Source of the DNA: an uncultured Collinsella sp.
GTDB taxonomy: Bacteria > Actinomycetota > Coriobacteriia > Coriobacteriales > Coriobacteriaceae
DNA length: 64,000 nucleotides
Direction: 5' to 3'
Assembly: GCA_958403385.1 (NCBI GenBank)
Contig: CATXXC010000009.1
Span: 36,420-100,419, forward strand
Shown here: piece by piece, positions 24,952 to 33,495 of the stretch
Layout of the letters: every line of letters begins with the position of its first letter
Numbering within the stretch: position 1 is the first letter of the stretch
Program-made: the position numbers and the translations under genes
The notes under the pieces: model-generated
Databases searched by the model: none
What the model was told of the DNA's origin: nothing
Seen by the model: the letters and a program-made list of their open reading frames with translations, nothing else

Positions 24952-26283
24952 ATGAAGTACTTTGGCACCGACGGCTTTCGCGGTGAGGCCAACGTTGGGC
25001 TGACGGTAGAGCACGCTTATAAGATTGGCCGTTTTGTGGGCTGGTATTACGGCGCCAACCGCAGTGCTAAGGCGCGCGTTATCGTGGGCAAGGACACACG
25101 TCGCTCGAGTTATATGTTCGAGGCGGCGCTGGTGAGCGGTCTGGTCGCGAGCGGTGCGGACGCCTATATGCTGCACGTGATCCCGACGCCGGGCGTGGCA
25201 CATCAGACCGTGGAGGGCTGCTTCGATTGCGGCATCATGATCAGTGCGAGCCACAACCCGTTTTGCGATAACGGCATTAAGCTCGTCAACAGCGACGGTT
25301 TTAAGATGGACGAGGACGTGCTGGAGCTCATCGAGGACTATATCGATGGCAAGAGCGAGGTTCCGCTGGCTACGGGCAACCACATTGGCGCCACGGTGGA
25401 CTACATGCAGGGCCGCAACCGCTATATTGCCTCGCTCATCGCGAGCGCGAACTTTTCGCTGCAGGGCGTCAAGATCGGTCTCGACTGCGCCAACGGCTCG
25501 GCATCCTCGGTGGCCAAGCCGGTGTTCGACGCGCTGGGCGCCGATGTGCGCGTGATCAACGCCGCGCCCGACGGATTTAACATCAATGTGGACTGTGGCT
25601 CCACGCATATGGAGCGCCTGCAGCGCCACGTGGTGGAGCAGGGCCTGGACGTGGGCTTTGCCTATGACGGCGATGCCGATCGCTGCTCGGCCGTGGACGA
25701 GCGCGGTCGCGTGGTCGACGGCGATCAAATCCTGTACGTGTGCGGCGTGTACCTGAACAAGCACGGGCGCCTTTCGGGTGGTACCGTGGTGCCGACGATC
25801 GCCAGCAACTTTGGCCTGATCAAGTCGCTGGAGCTTGCCGGTCTGAGCGCCGTGACCAGCGGCGTGGGCGACCGTCACGTGTATGCCAAGATGCGCGAGG
25901 GCGGCTACAGCCTGGGCGGCGAGCAGACGGGCCATACGATCTTTGGCGATATCGAGCGCACGGGCGACGGCATTATGACCTCGCTGCGCGTGATGGAAGT
26001 GATTCGTGCCGAGCGCGAGACGCTCTCGCAGCTCACGGCTCCGTGCAAGCTGCTGCCGCAGGCGCAGGTGGCCGTGCACGTGGCGGACAAGGACGCCGCG
26101 CTCGAGAACATGGGCGTGCAGAACGCCATCGCCGAGGCCGAGGCTGCGCTGGCAGGCGAGGGCCGCGTGCTCGTACGCAAGAGCGGAACCGAGTCTGTGA
26201 TTCGCGTTTTGGCCGAAGCCCCCGACCAAGCATCCGCCGACGCCGCCATGAAGCGCATCGCCAACGCGCTCGAGGCTCTGTAA
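24952..26283 (+). CDS. glmM: Phosphoglucosamine mutase
   Basis: A 443-residue alpha-D-phosphohexomutase that interconverts glucosamine-6-phosphate and glucosamine-1-phosphate for UDP-GlcNAc and peptidoglycan. Motifs: MKYFGTDGFRG at the start, the phosphoserine loop ISASHNPF with Ser100, the metal loop DGDADRC, the sugar-binding GGEQTGH and the phosphate loop RKSGTESVIRV. Length and order match GlmM, and GEQTGH distinguishes it from phosphomannomutases. AAGGAG lies before the start. Preceded by a terminator, so at least partly separate from the DUF4012 gene; followed by its own terminator. Confidence 0.97.
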   Translation: MKYFGTDGFRGEANVGLTVEHAYKIGRFVGWYYGANRSAKARVIVGKDTRRSSYMFEAALVSGLVASGADAYMLHVIPTPGVAHQTVEGCFDCGIMISASHNPFCDNGIKLVNSDGFKMDEDVLELIEDYIDGKSEVPLATGNHIGATVDYMQGRNRYIASLIASANFSLQGVKIGLDCANGSASSVAKPVFDALGADVRVINAAPDGFNINVDCGSTHMERLQRHVVEQGLDVGFAYDGDADRCSAVDERGRVVDGDQILYVCGVYLNKHGRLSGGTVVPTIASNFGLIKSLELAGLSAVTSGVGDRHVYAKMREGGYSLGGEQTGHTIFGDIERTGDGIMTSLRVMEVIRAERETLSQLTAPCKLLPQAQVAVHVADKDAALENMGVQNAIAEAEAALAGEGRVLVRKSGTESVIRVLAEAPDQASADAAMKRIANALEAL

Positions 26284-26285
26284 GG

Positions 26286-26313
26286 TAGTCATTGGGGACG
26301 TTCTTAAACGACT
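26286..26313. repeat. Family C repeat, single arm
   Basis: GTCATTGGGGACGTTCTT followed by AAACGACT matches the arm and loop of the full hairpin at 3802-3860. Here the second arm is absent. Confidence 0.7.
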
Positions 26314-26319
26314 AGGTGG

Positions 26320-26360
26320 AAAGGGGACGCTGCGGATTGGTTCCGCGGCGTCCCCTTTGC
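26320..26360 (+). terminator. Terminator after glmM
   Basis: AAAGGGGACGCTGCGG and CCGCGGCGTCCCCTTT pair with a short loop. The A and T flanks make it usable from both strands, so it can also stop the converging carboxypeptidase gene. Confidence 0.8.
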
Positions 26361-26380
26361 GTTGGCGTGTCGGTTATGCC

Positions 26381-27964
26381 TTACAGCTCGTAGAGCGTGG
26401 TGAACTTGTCCTGCAGGTAGTTGCAGTAGTAGCGGGCATCGAACGCCATGCCGCACGCGCCCTTGATGAGCTCCGGCGCGTCCTTGGCGCGGCCCCACTG
26501 CCAAATGTGCTCGCCCAGCCAGGCACGGACTGGCGCCAGGTCACCGCTCGCGCAGGCGCCGTTAAGGTCGACGCCGTCGCGGCACATGGCCGGCACAAAC
26601 ATGGCGTCGTAGGCACTGCCCAGCGCATACGTGGGGAAGTAGCCAAACGAGCCGCCGCTCCAGTGCGTATCCTGCAGGCAGCCGTGCGTGTCGTCGGGAA
26701 CGGGAATGCCCAGGTACTCGTCCATAAAGTGGTTCCAAAGCGCGGGGATGTCCTTGGCCGTGGCCTCGCCGGCAAACAGCATGCGCTCGATCTCGTAGCG
26801 CACCATAACGTGCAGCGGATAGGTGAGCTCGTCGGCCTCGGTGCGGATCAGCGACGGCTGTGCGATGTTCACGGCGTGGTAGAGCGTGTCCTCGTCGACG
26901 TCGCCGTAGACCTCGGGTGCGTGGCGGCGCAGCACCTCGAGCAGCGGTCCCATAAAGGCGCGGCTGCGACCCACGGTGTTTTCGAAAAAGCGGCTCTGGC
27001 TCTCGTGGATGCCCATGGAGGTGCCACCCTCCAGGCACGTGCGCGCATAGGCGGGGTTCACGCCCAGCTCGTACATGGCGTGACCTGCCTCGTGGATGAT
27101 GCTGAAGACGTTGGAGATACAGTCGTTCTCGTAGATGTGCGTCGCGATGCGCGCATCGCCCACGGCAAAGCCCTCGCTAAACGGATGCTCGGTAAAGGCA
27201 AGCGTGGTGTCGTCCAGGTTAAGACCGACGAGCTTCATCAGGTCGAAGCTCATGGCTCGCTGGGCGGCCTCGGGCACATGCGCGTGCAAAAAGTCGGCAG
27301 CGGGCTGCTGGCCGCGCTCGCCGATGGCGTGCACGAGCGGCACGACCGTGGCCTTGACCTCGTCGCAAAACGCGTCGAAGCTCTTGGCAGAAAGACCACG
27401 CTCGTACTGGTCGAGCCAAACGTCGTATGGGTCGCGCTGGGGGTCCATGAGCTCTGCCTGATGCTTAAGTTGGGCGACGATCTTGTCCACATAGGGCTCA
27501 AAGCTCGCCCAGTCATTGGCCGTCTTGGCCTTGTGCCACACGGCATCGGCCTCGCAGGTGAGCCTGGTCCAGGCCTCGGCCTCCTCGGTGGGGATGACGC
27601 TTGCCTCGCGCTGGTCGCGACCGAGCACACGGATCTCGTCGAGCAGCTGCGGGTCGTCGATTTTGCCGCCGGCGACGGTCTCGCGCGCTAACGAGCGTAC
27701 GAGCTCAACAGACTTCTCGCAGGTCAGTAGCTTGTGATGTTCGCCGGCAAGCGTGCCCATGGCGTCGGCACGGGCGGCAGCGCCGTTGGCAGGAGCAATC
27801 GTCGCTCCATCGAACTCGGCAATCTTGAGCAGGTACTCGCGAGTCCACAGCTTGCCCTCGAGTTTGCGGAACTTTTTGACGGCCTTGTCGACTTTAGCGG
27901 CCTTGACGCCCTTGGCGGCCTTTGCCACGGCTGCCTTGGCCTTCTTATCGAGTTTCTTTCCCAT
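26381..27964 (-). CDS. M32 family metallocarboxypeptidase
   Basis: A 527-residue zinc carboxypeptidase of the Taq/Pfu thermostable carboxypeptidase 1 family. The zinc site HEAGH is at residues 291-295, with the downstream Glu in GIHESQSRFFEN. The family segments DVRIATHIYEND-like (DARIATHIYENDC) and SGGSFGYFPTYALG are present. The first 35 residues are Lys/Ala-rich (KKLDKKAKAAVAKAAKGVKA) and appear as a basic extension absent from typical members, which begin at about residue 30 here. It releases C-terminal amino acids in the cytoplasm. AAGGAT precedes the ATG. Monocistronic. Confidence 0.93.
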   Translation of the reverse strand: MGKKLDKKAKAAVAKAAKGVKAAKVDKAVKKFRKLEGKLWTREYLLKIAEFDGATIAPANGAAARADAMGTLAGEHHKLLTCEKSVELVRSLARETVAGGKIDDPQLLDEIRVLGRDQREASVIPTEEAEAWTRLTCEADAVWHKAKTANDWASFEPYVDKIVAQLKHQAELMDPQRDPYDVWLDQYERGLSAKSFDAFCDEVKATVVPLVHAIGERGQQPAADFLHAHVPEAAQRAMSFDLMKLVGLNLDDTTLAFTEHPFSEGFAVGDARIATHIYENDCISNVFSIIHEAGHAMYELGVNPAYARTCLEGGTSMGIHESQSRFFENTVGRSRAFMGPLLEVLRRHAPEVYGDVDEDTLYHAVNIAQPSLIRTEADELTYPLHVMVRYEIERMLFAGEATAKDIPALWNHFMDEYLGIPVPDDTHGCLQDTHWSGGSFGYFPTYALGSAYDAMFVPAMCRDGVDLNGACASGDLAPVRAWLGEHIWQWGRAKDAPELIKGACGMAFDARYYCNYLQDKFTTLYEL

Positions 27965-28102
27965 ACCGTATCCTTAATCTCGCAGGCCGAGCGTCGCAAG
28001 CGGGTGCGCGGCCAGTTTGCACAGCTACCTGCCTTGTACCCAGCACGAACAAAACGGAACGCGGCGATGCACACGCAGAATGTGTTATCCTATAGCCCAA
28101 TG

Positions 28103-28383
28103 CGTTGACGGAGAGGGTTTTGCCCGCCGCGTCGCCGGCAAGAGAGGGAAGGTCATGGGCTGCAAGCCTTCCTGCGGTGGCAAGGGCTAAGCGTTCACTC
28201 CCGAGCAGCGACCTCAACGGGCGCGCGGCTAGCGGCGGCGAAGCCCCAGTAGGGAAGCCGTGAGCCTCGCGATAAGGGGCGCAGAGTGGGCGCGGCGGGC
28301 CAGACATCCGCCGGGTCAAACAAGGTGGTACCGCGGAATTCAACCGTCCTTGGGCAATGCACATGCCCGAGGGCGGTTTTTTT
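28103..28383 (+). promoter_or_regulatory. T-box riboswitch leader of pheST
   Basis: The conserved T-box sequence AAGGTGGTACCGCGG is at 28322-28336, followed by a terminator hairpin (CCGTCCT...GGGCGG with a T7 tract, 28343-28383). The upstream region folds into stem-loops, including GGAAGG/CCTTCC near 28147-28176. TTC followed by A at 28194-28197 is the best candidate Phe specifier codon. Uncharged tRNA-Phe would pair with the T-box and allow read-through into pheS. The rest of the 504-base gap 27965-28468 has no gene. Confidence 0.9.
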
Positions 28384-28468
28384 GTTACCGAACCGGGCCG
28401 CGTTTTCGCAGCGCCAAGTGGCATCGGTCGCTCCGGCAAGCGAATGCGCGAGAGACGAAAGGGAAGAC

Positions 28469-29545
28469 ATGAGTCTGATTGATGATCTGGTCAAACTCGA
28501 GGAAGAGGCCAAGGAGCTCGTTGCAGACGCCGACGACGCCGCCAAGCTCGAGGCTGCGCGCGTTGAGCTGCTCGGTCGTAAGGGCCGCATCACCGGCCTG
28601 ATGCGCATGATGGGCAAGCTCGCCCCCGAGGATCGTCCCGTGATGGGCAAGCGCGCCAACGAGATGCGCCAGCTGATCGAGGGCATGCTCGACGAGCGCA
28701 CCACCGAGATGAAGGCTGCCGCCCTCAAGCGCGCGCTCGAGCACGATGCCGTCGACATCACGCTGCCGGGCATCCGTCCGCAGATCGGCCACCAACACCT
28801 GATCAAGCAGATCATCGAGGAGGCCGAGGACATCTTCTGCGGCATCGGCTACACCGTCGAGTCCGGCCCCATGGTCGACACCTCCTACTACAACTTCACC
28901 GCGCTCAACGCCCCCATGGATCACCCGAGCCGCTCGGCCCGCGATACCTTCTACGTGGTCGACAACAACCCCGGCAGCGTCGCACACCCCGAGGCTCACG
29001 CCCATGGCGAGTCCGACGTGCTCCTGCGCACCCAGACCTCGGGCGTGCAGATTCACACCATGGAGTCGCAAAAGCCGCCCATCTACATGATCTGCCCGGG
29101 CACCGTCTATCGTCCCGACACGGCCGACGCCTGCCACCTGCCGCAGTTCAACCAGATCGAGGGCCTGGTCGTCGACGAGGGCATCACCTTTGGCGATCTT
29201 AAGGGCACGCTCGACTACTTTGTTAAGTGTATGTTTGGCGAGGATCGCAAGACGCGCTACCGCCCGCACTTCTTCCCCTTCACCGAGCCGAGCTGCGAGG
29301 TGGACGTGAGCTGCCACGTGTGCGGCGGCAAGGGCTGCAACTTCTGCAAGCACAGCGGCTGGATCGAGATCCTGGGCTGCGGCATGGTCGACCCCAACGT
29401 CCTTATCAACTGCGGCATCGACCCCGAGAAGTACACCGGCTTCGCCTTTGGCATTGGCGCCGAGCGCGTCGCGGCCCTGCGCTACGACCTGCCCGACCTG
29501 CGCACGCTCATGACGGGCGATATGCGCTTCCTGAACCAGTTTTAG
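28469..29545 (+). CDS. pheS: Phenylalanyl-tRNA synthetase alpha subunit
   Basis: A 358-residue class II synthetase subunit. The N-terminal coiled-coil (about 1-100, LEEEAKELVADADDAAKLEAAR) is followed by the catalytic core with motif 1 region PMVDTSYYNF, HPSRSARDTFYV, QTSGVQIHTME and motif 3 GFAFGIGAERVAAL. It pairs with PheT to form the alpha2beta2 enzyme that charges tRNA-Phe. The start at 28469 has AAAGGGA five to ten bases upstream. Expression is controlled by the T-box leader just upstream. A 103-base palindrome begins in its stop codon, and pheT follows 162 bases later, an unusually wide gap for pheST. A tRNA-Phe is encoded at 52883. Confidence 0.97.
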   Translation: MSLIDDLVKLEEEAKELVADADDAAKLEAARVELLGRKGRITGLMRMMGKLAPEDRPVMGKRANEMRQLIEGMLDERTTEMKAAALKRALEHDAVDITLPGIRPQIGHQHLIKQIIEEAEDIFCGIGYTVESGPMVDTSYYNFTALNAPMDHPSRSARDTFYVVDNNPGSVAHPEAHAHGESDVLLRTQTSGVQIHTMESQKPPIYMICPGTVYRPDTADACHLPQFNQIEGLVVDEGITFGDLKGTLDYFVKCMFGEDRKTRYRPHFFPFTEPSCEVDVSCHVCGGKGCNFCKHSGWIEILGCGMVDPNVLINCGIDPEKYTGFAFGIGAERVAALRYDLPDLRTLMTGDMRFLNQF

Positions 29546-29646
29546 GGTTGTCCAGGCACCCCATCTTGGCGTTCAAACCGTCGCTCGCGTACCTTTAGTA
29601 CGCGTCGCTCCTCTTTCACGCCAACCTGGGGCACCTGGACAACCCT
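29544..29646. repeat. Family D palindrome between pheS and pheT
   Basis: Outer arms AGGGTTGTCCAGG and CCTGGACAACCCT pair perfectly; the left arm includes two bases of the pheS stop codon. Inner TTGGCG/CGCCAA and GCGTAC/GTACGC stems surround the same core as at 3659-3754 (GTTCAAACCGTCG, TCGCGTACC, AGTACGC, CTCCTCTTTCACG). Confidence 0.85.
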
Positions 29647-29707
29647 AAGGCGAACGTCTTCATTTGATATTCCTCTCTTTGCGGAGATTAAGAACTAGGA
29701 GAGCTAC

Positions 29708-32161
29708 ATGCGCGTTTCTTACGACTGGCTCAAGACCATGATCGATATTCCGGAGGATCCCAAGACCCTTTCGGACGAATATATTCGTACCGGCACCGAG
29801 GTCGAGGCAATCGACACCGTGGGCGAGTCCTTCGACCACGTGGTGACTGCCAAGGTGCTCACCAAGACCCCGCATCCCGATAGCGACCACATGTATGTGT
29901 GCTCGGTCGACGTGGGCGACAAGAACCTCGACGCCGATGGCAACCCCGCTCCGCTGCAAATCGTCTGCGGCGCGCAGAACTTCGAGGCCGGCGACCACAT
30001 TGTCACGGCCATGATCGGCGCAGTTCTGCCCGGCGACGTCAAGATCAAGAAGAGCAAGCTTCGCGGCGTCGTGTCCATGGGCATGAACTGCTCCGCGCGC
30101 GAGCTCGGCCTGGGCGGCGACCACTCCGGCATTATGATCCTGCCCGAGGATACGCCCTGCGGCATGCCGTTTGCCGAGTACGTGGGCTCGAGCGACACCG
30201 TGCTCGACTGCGAGATCACGCCCAACCGCCCCGACTGCCTGTCCATGATCGGCATGGCCCGCGAGACCGGCGCCATCTTCGACCGCGATTTCCACGTTGA
30301 GCTGCCCGCCATCAAGGCGGAGACCGGCCGCGCGACCGACGACGAGCTTTCGGTTGAGATTGCCGACGAAGGCCTGTGCGACCGCTACGTCGCCCGCATC
30401 GTGCGCAACGTGAAGGTCGGCCCGTCGCCCGACTGGATGGTCAAGCGCCTCAACGCCTTGGGCGTGCGCCCGCACAACAACATCGTCGACATCACCAACT
30501 ACGTGATGATGCTCACCGGTCAGCCGCTGCATGCCTTTGACCTGGACACCTTTGCCGAGCGCGAGGGCAGGCGCCGCGTGGTGGTTCGCGCCGCCCAGCA
30601 GGATGAGAAGTTCACGACGCTCGACGGCGAGGAGCGCACGCTCGACGCCGGCATGGGCCTTATCACTGACGGCGAGCGCCCCGTGGCGTTGGCTGGCGTT
30701 ATGGGCGGCATGGATTCCGAGATCGAGGACGATACCGTCGATGTGATGGTCGAGAGCGCCTGCTTCAACGCCGGTCGCACCTCGCACACCAGCCGCGATC
30801 TGTCGCTGATCTCTGATGCCTCCATTCGATTTGAGCGCCAGGTCGACGAGACCGGCTGCGTGGATGTCGCCAACGTGGCCTGCGCGCTCATCGAGCAGAT
30901 TGCCGGCGGCGAGGTCGCTCCCGGCTACGTGGATGTGTTCCCCGCGCCCAAGACCATCGACAGCATTAATCTGCGCCTGGCCCGCGTGCATGCCATCTGC
31001 GGCGCCGACATCGAGCCTGACTTTATCGAGCGCTCGCTCACCCGCCTGGGCTGTACCGTCGAGCGCGACGGCGAGGACTTCGTGGTCACCCCGCCGAGCT
31101 TCCGCCCCGACCTGCCGCGCGAGATTGACCTGATCGAGGAGGTCCTGCGCCTGTGGGGCATGGGCCGTGTGACGGCGACCATCCCGGCTGCCAAGAACCA
31201 CATCGGCGGCCTGACTCGCGAGCAGAAGCTCACCCGTAAGGTCGGCGAGATCCTGCGCGCCTGCGGCCTCAACGAGACCACGACCTTTGGCTTTGCCGCC
31301 CCGGGCGACCTGGAGAAGATCGGTATGTCCACCGAAGGCCGCGGCTGCCCCGTGGTGCTCATGAATCCGCTGGTAGCCGAGCAGACCGAGATGCGTCGTT
31401 CGCTGCTGCCGGGCTTGCTGCAGTCCGTGGCCTACAACGAGGCACACGATACGCCCAACGTGCACCTGTACGAGGTCGGCAGCCTGTTCCACGGCCGTGA
31501 GAACGCCAGCCTGCCCAAGGAGACCAAGTCCGTGGCGGGCGTGCTCTCGGGCCAGTGGAGCGAGCAGTCCTGGAATATGAAGTACCGCAAGCTGCGCTTC
31601 TTCTTTGGCAAGGGCATTGTCGAGGAGTTGCTCGCCCAGCTGCGCATCGAGAAGGTTCGCTTCCGTCCCGTCGAGGGCGAGGGCTACGCTTTCTTGCAGC
31701 CGGGCCGTGCCGCCGAGGTTCTGTCCGGCGGTACCGTGCTGGGCTGGGTTGGCGAGATTCACCCCAAGGCGCGCGAGGCTATGGGCATCGACGAGGTCGT
31801 CGTTGCCTTTGAGCTCGATCTGGACAAGCTGATCAAGGGCGCCCGCAACCAGGAGAACTACCGCGAGTTCTCGCAGTACCCGGCTGTTGAGCACGACCTT
31901 GCTATCGTGGTCGACAACACCGTGACCTGCGAGGATCTTGAGCGCCGCATTACCAGCGCCGGTGGCAAGCTGCTCGAGGGCGTGCGCCTGTTCGACGTCT
32001 ACCGCGATCCCATCCGCATCGGAGCGGGCAAGAAGTCCATGGCCTTTGCGCTTACGTATCGCTCCGACGACCACACGCTCACCAGCGAAGAGGTCGAAAA
32101 GGCGCACCAGAAGATCGTCACCAAGGTGTGCAAGGGCGTAAACGGCGAGGTCCGCGGCTAG
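29708..32161 (+). CDS. pheT: Phenylalanyl-tRNA synthetase beta subunit
   Basis: An 817-residue bacterial-type beta subunit. Order of domains: N-terminal region, tRNA-binding EMAP/OB fold (about 40-155, KTPHPDSDHMYVCSVDVG), B3/B4 editing domain (about 210-390, with DITNYVMMLTGQPLHAFD), B5 domain (about 400-475), a degenerate class II synthetase-like region, and the C-terminal FDX-ACB anticodon-binding domain (from about 725, EFSQYPAVEHDLAIVVD). Complete and of normal length. AGGAG lies before the start. It should be on the pheS transcript, read through the family D palindrome. A terminator follows at 32272-32306. Confidence 0.97.
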   Translation: MRVSYDWLKTMIDIPEDPKTLSDEYIRTGTEVEAIDTVGESFDHVVTAKVLTKTPHPDSDHMYVCSVDVGDKNLDADGNPAPLQIVCGAQNFEAGDHIVTAMIGAVLPGDVKIKKSKLRGVVSMGMNCSARELGLGGDHSGIMILPEDTPCGMPFAEYVGSSDTVLDCEITPNRPDCLSMIGMARETGAIFDRDFHVELPAIKAETGRATDDELSVEIADEGLCDRYVARIVRNVKVGPSPDWMVKRLNALGVRPHNNIVDITNYVMMLTGQPLHAFDLDTFAEREGRRRVVVRAAQQDEKFTTLDGEERTLDAGMGLITDGERPVALAGVMGGMDSEIEDDTVDVMVESACFNAGRTSHTSRDLSLISDASIRFERQVDETGCVDVANVACALIEQIAGGEVAPGYVDVFPAPKTIDSINLRLARVHAICGADIEPDFIERSLTRLGCTVERDGEDFVVTPPSFRPDLPREIDLIEEVLRLWGMGRVTATIPAAKNHIGGLTREQKLTRKVGEILRACGLNETTTFGFAAPGDLEKIGMSTEGRGCPVVLMNPLVAEQTEMRRSLLPGLLQSVAYNEAHDTPNVHLYEVGSLFHGRENASLPKETKSVAGVLSGQWSEQSWNMKYRKLRFFFGKGIVEELLAQLRIEKVRFRPVEGEGYAFLQPGRAAEVLSGGTVLGWVGEIHPKAREAMGIDEVVVAFELDLDKLIKGARNQENYREFSQYPAVEHDLAIVVDNTVTCEDLERRITSAGGKLLEGVRLFDVYRDPIRIGAGKKSMAFALTYRSDDHTLTSEEVEKAHQKIVTKVCKGVNGEVRG

Positions 32162-32271
32162 GGCTTGCGCCGGGAGCGCAGGGCCTGACGGCGGTTGCTG
32201 TGGGCTCTGCGTGACCGCGGTGTTCGGAATAAGGCACCGTTGATCCTGCATATATGACACGCGCATTACAT

Positions 32272-32306
32272 AACGGCGTGCTGCTTTGTCGGCAGCACGC
32301 CGTTTT
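32272..32306 (+). terminator. Terminator after pheT
   Basis: AACGGCGTGCTGC and GCAGCACGCCGTT form a perfect 13-bp stem with a short T tract. Its loop and right arm overlap the -35 region of the downstream nickel-type promoter. Confidence 0.85.
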
Positions 32307-32308
32307 GC

Positions 32309-32352
32309 TATGATAGCCCGCGGCGTGTTACGAATCTGACAATGCGTAACAC
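32309..32352 (+). promoter_or_regulatory. NikR-type operator and promoter of the nik operon
   Basis: A perfect inverted repeat GTGTTAC-N14-GTAACAC lies at 32325-32352, just downstream of TATGAT (32309-32314), which is paired with TTGTCG at 32286-32291 (17-base spacer). GTGTTAC-N13/14-GTAACAC is the published NikR recognition pattern in several bacteria, for example Geobacter-type NikR. Binding here would block transcription start when nickel is plentiful. No B12 riboswitch consensus is seen. Confidence 0.75.
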
Positions 32353-32409
32353 TGACAAGGTGATTTAAGCGGCGTTGCAATTCTGTGCGTCGACAACCGG
32401 GAGGCGTAC

Positions 32410-33495
32410 ATGCACATTCCAGATAATTATCTGTCCCCGCAGACCGATGCCGTCATGGCGGTGGCAATGGTGCCCGTTTGGGTCCACTGCATCAAGAAGG
32501 TGCGCGCCACGCTCGATCGCGAGCACATGGCTTTCCTGGGCATCTGCGCTGCTTTTTCCTTCTTGCTCATGATGTTTAACGTTCCGCTGCCCGGCGGCAC
32601 CACAGGCCACGCCGTCGGCGGCGCACTCATCGCGCTGCTGTTGGGCCCCGAGGCCGCGGCCATTGCTGTCTCGGTCGCGCTGGCGCTGCAGGCGCTGCTG
32701 TTTGGCGACGGCGGCATCCTGTCCTTTGGCGCCAACTGCTTTAACATGGCCTTCGTGCTGCCGTTTGCCGCTGCTATCGTGTTCCGTGCGCTCAACAGCC
32801 GTTTGCACGACAAGAGCTGGGGCACCTCGGTTTCGGCCATCGTAAGCGGCTGGGTCGGCCTGTGCCTGGCGGCCCTGTGCGCGGCAATCGAGTTTGGTAT
32901 TCAGCCGATGCTCTTTACCAACGCTTCGGGCGCGCCGCTGTACTGCCCCTTCCCACTGTCTATTGCCGTTCCTGCCATGATGATCCCGCATATGCTGGTT
33001 GCCGGCGTGGTCGAGGGCGTGGCGACGGCTGCGATTTACGGTTTCATTAAGAAGACGGCGCCGGGCGTTATCGTCGGTCCCGAGGCCGTCGATGGCCAGC
33101 TTGCTGCCGAAGGCGCTGCTGCCAAGAAGACCTCGCTGGTCCCCACGCTCATCCTGGTTGCCGTACTTGTCGTGGCCACGCCGCTGGGCCTGCTGGCCAC
33201 GGGTGACGCCTGGGGTGAGTGGGACGCCGAGGGCGCCGCGACCGCCGTTCAGGAGGCTGGTGACGACAGCCTGCAGGCTTCGGTCGGTCTCGACGCTCCG
33301 ACGTTTGCCGATACACTGCCCACGGGCGATTATCTTCAGGCCTATTCCGAGGAGCAGGGTCTTGGCTTTGCCGGCCAGGCTGCCATGTATATCCTTTCGG
33401 GCGTGATTGGCGTGGCGGTGCTCACCATCGTATTCCGCCTGGTCTCGCTGACGGTCAAGGAAAGCGGTGCTCATGGCAAGAGCCGAGCTGCCTAG
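32410..33495 (+). CDS. nikM: ECF nickel/cobalt transporter substrate-capture protein NikM (with NikN-like C-terminus)
   Basis: A 361-residue CbiM/NikM family membrane protein. It starts MHIPDNYLSP, whose N-terminal Met-His supplies the metal site in characterised members. About seven helices follow (for example FGANCFNMAFVLPFAAAI). From residue about 235 there is a second unit: a helix (LVPTLILVAVLVVATPLGLLA), an extracellular linker and a final helix near the C-terminus, corresponding to the NikN/PDGLE-type partner fused to NikM. Metal identity (nickel rather than cobalt) is inferred from the NikR-like operator upstream and the absence of a cobalamin riboswitch. It overlaps nikQ by a few codons. 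GGGAGG precedes the start. Confidence 0.82.
   Translation: MHIPDNYLSPQTDAVMAVAMVPVWVHCIKKVRATLDREHMAFLGICAAFSFLLMMFNVPLPGGTTGHAVGGALIALLLGPEAAAIAVSVALALQALLFGDGGILSFGANCFNMAFVLPFAAAIVFRALNSRLHDKSWGTSVSAIVSGWVGLCLAALCAAIEFGIQPMLFTNASGAPLYCPFPLSIAVPAMMIPHMLVAGVVEGVATAAIYGFIKKTAPGVIVGPEAVDGQLAAEGAAAKKTSLVPTLILVAVLVVATPLGLLATGDAWGEWDAEGAATAVQEAGDDSLQASVGLDAPTFADTLPTGDYLQAYSEEQGLGFAGQAAMYILSGVIGVAVLTIVFRLVSLTVKESGAHGKSRAA

Noticed and set aside
29660..32380. 906-codon minus-strand frame over pheT
   Set aside because: Antisense shadow of pheT with Ala/Leu/Arg/His-rich composition and no recognisable motif.
32162..32409. Cobalamin riboswitch before the CbiM/NikM gene
   Set aside because: No B12-box-like sequence or long structured leader is present; the region is a terminator, promoter and NikR-like operator.
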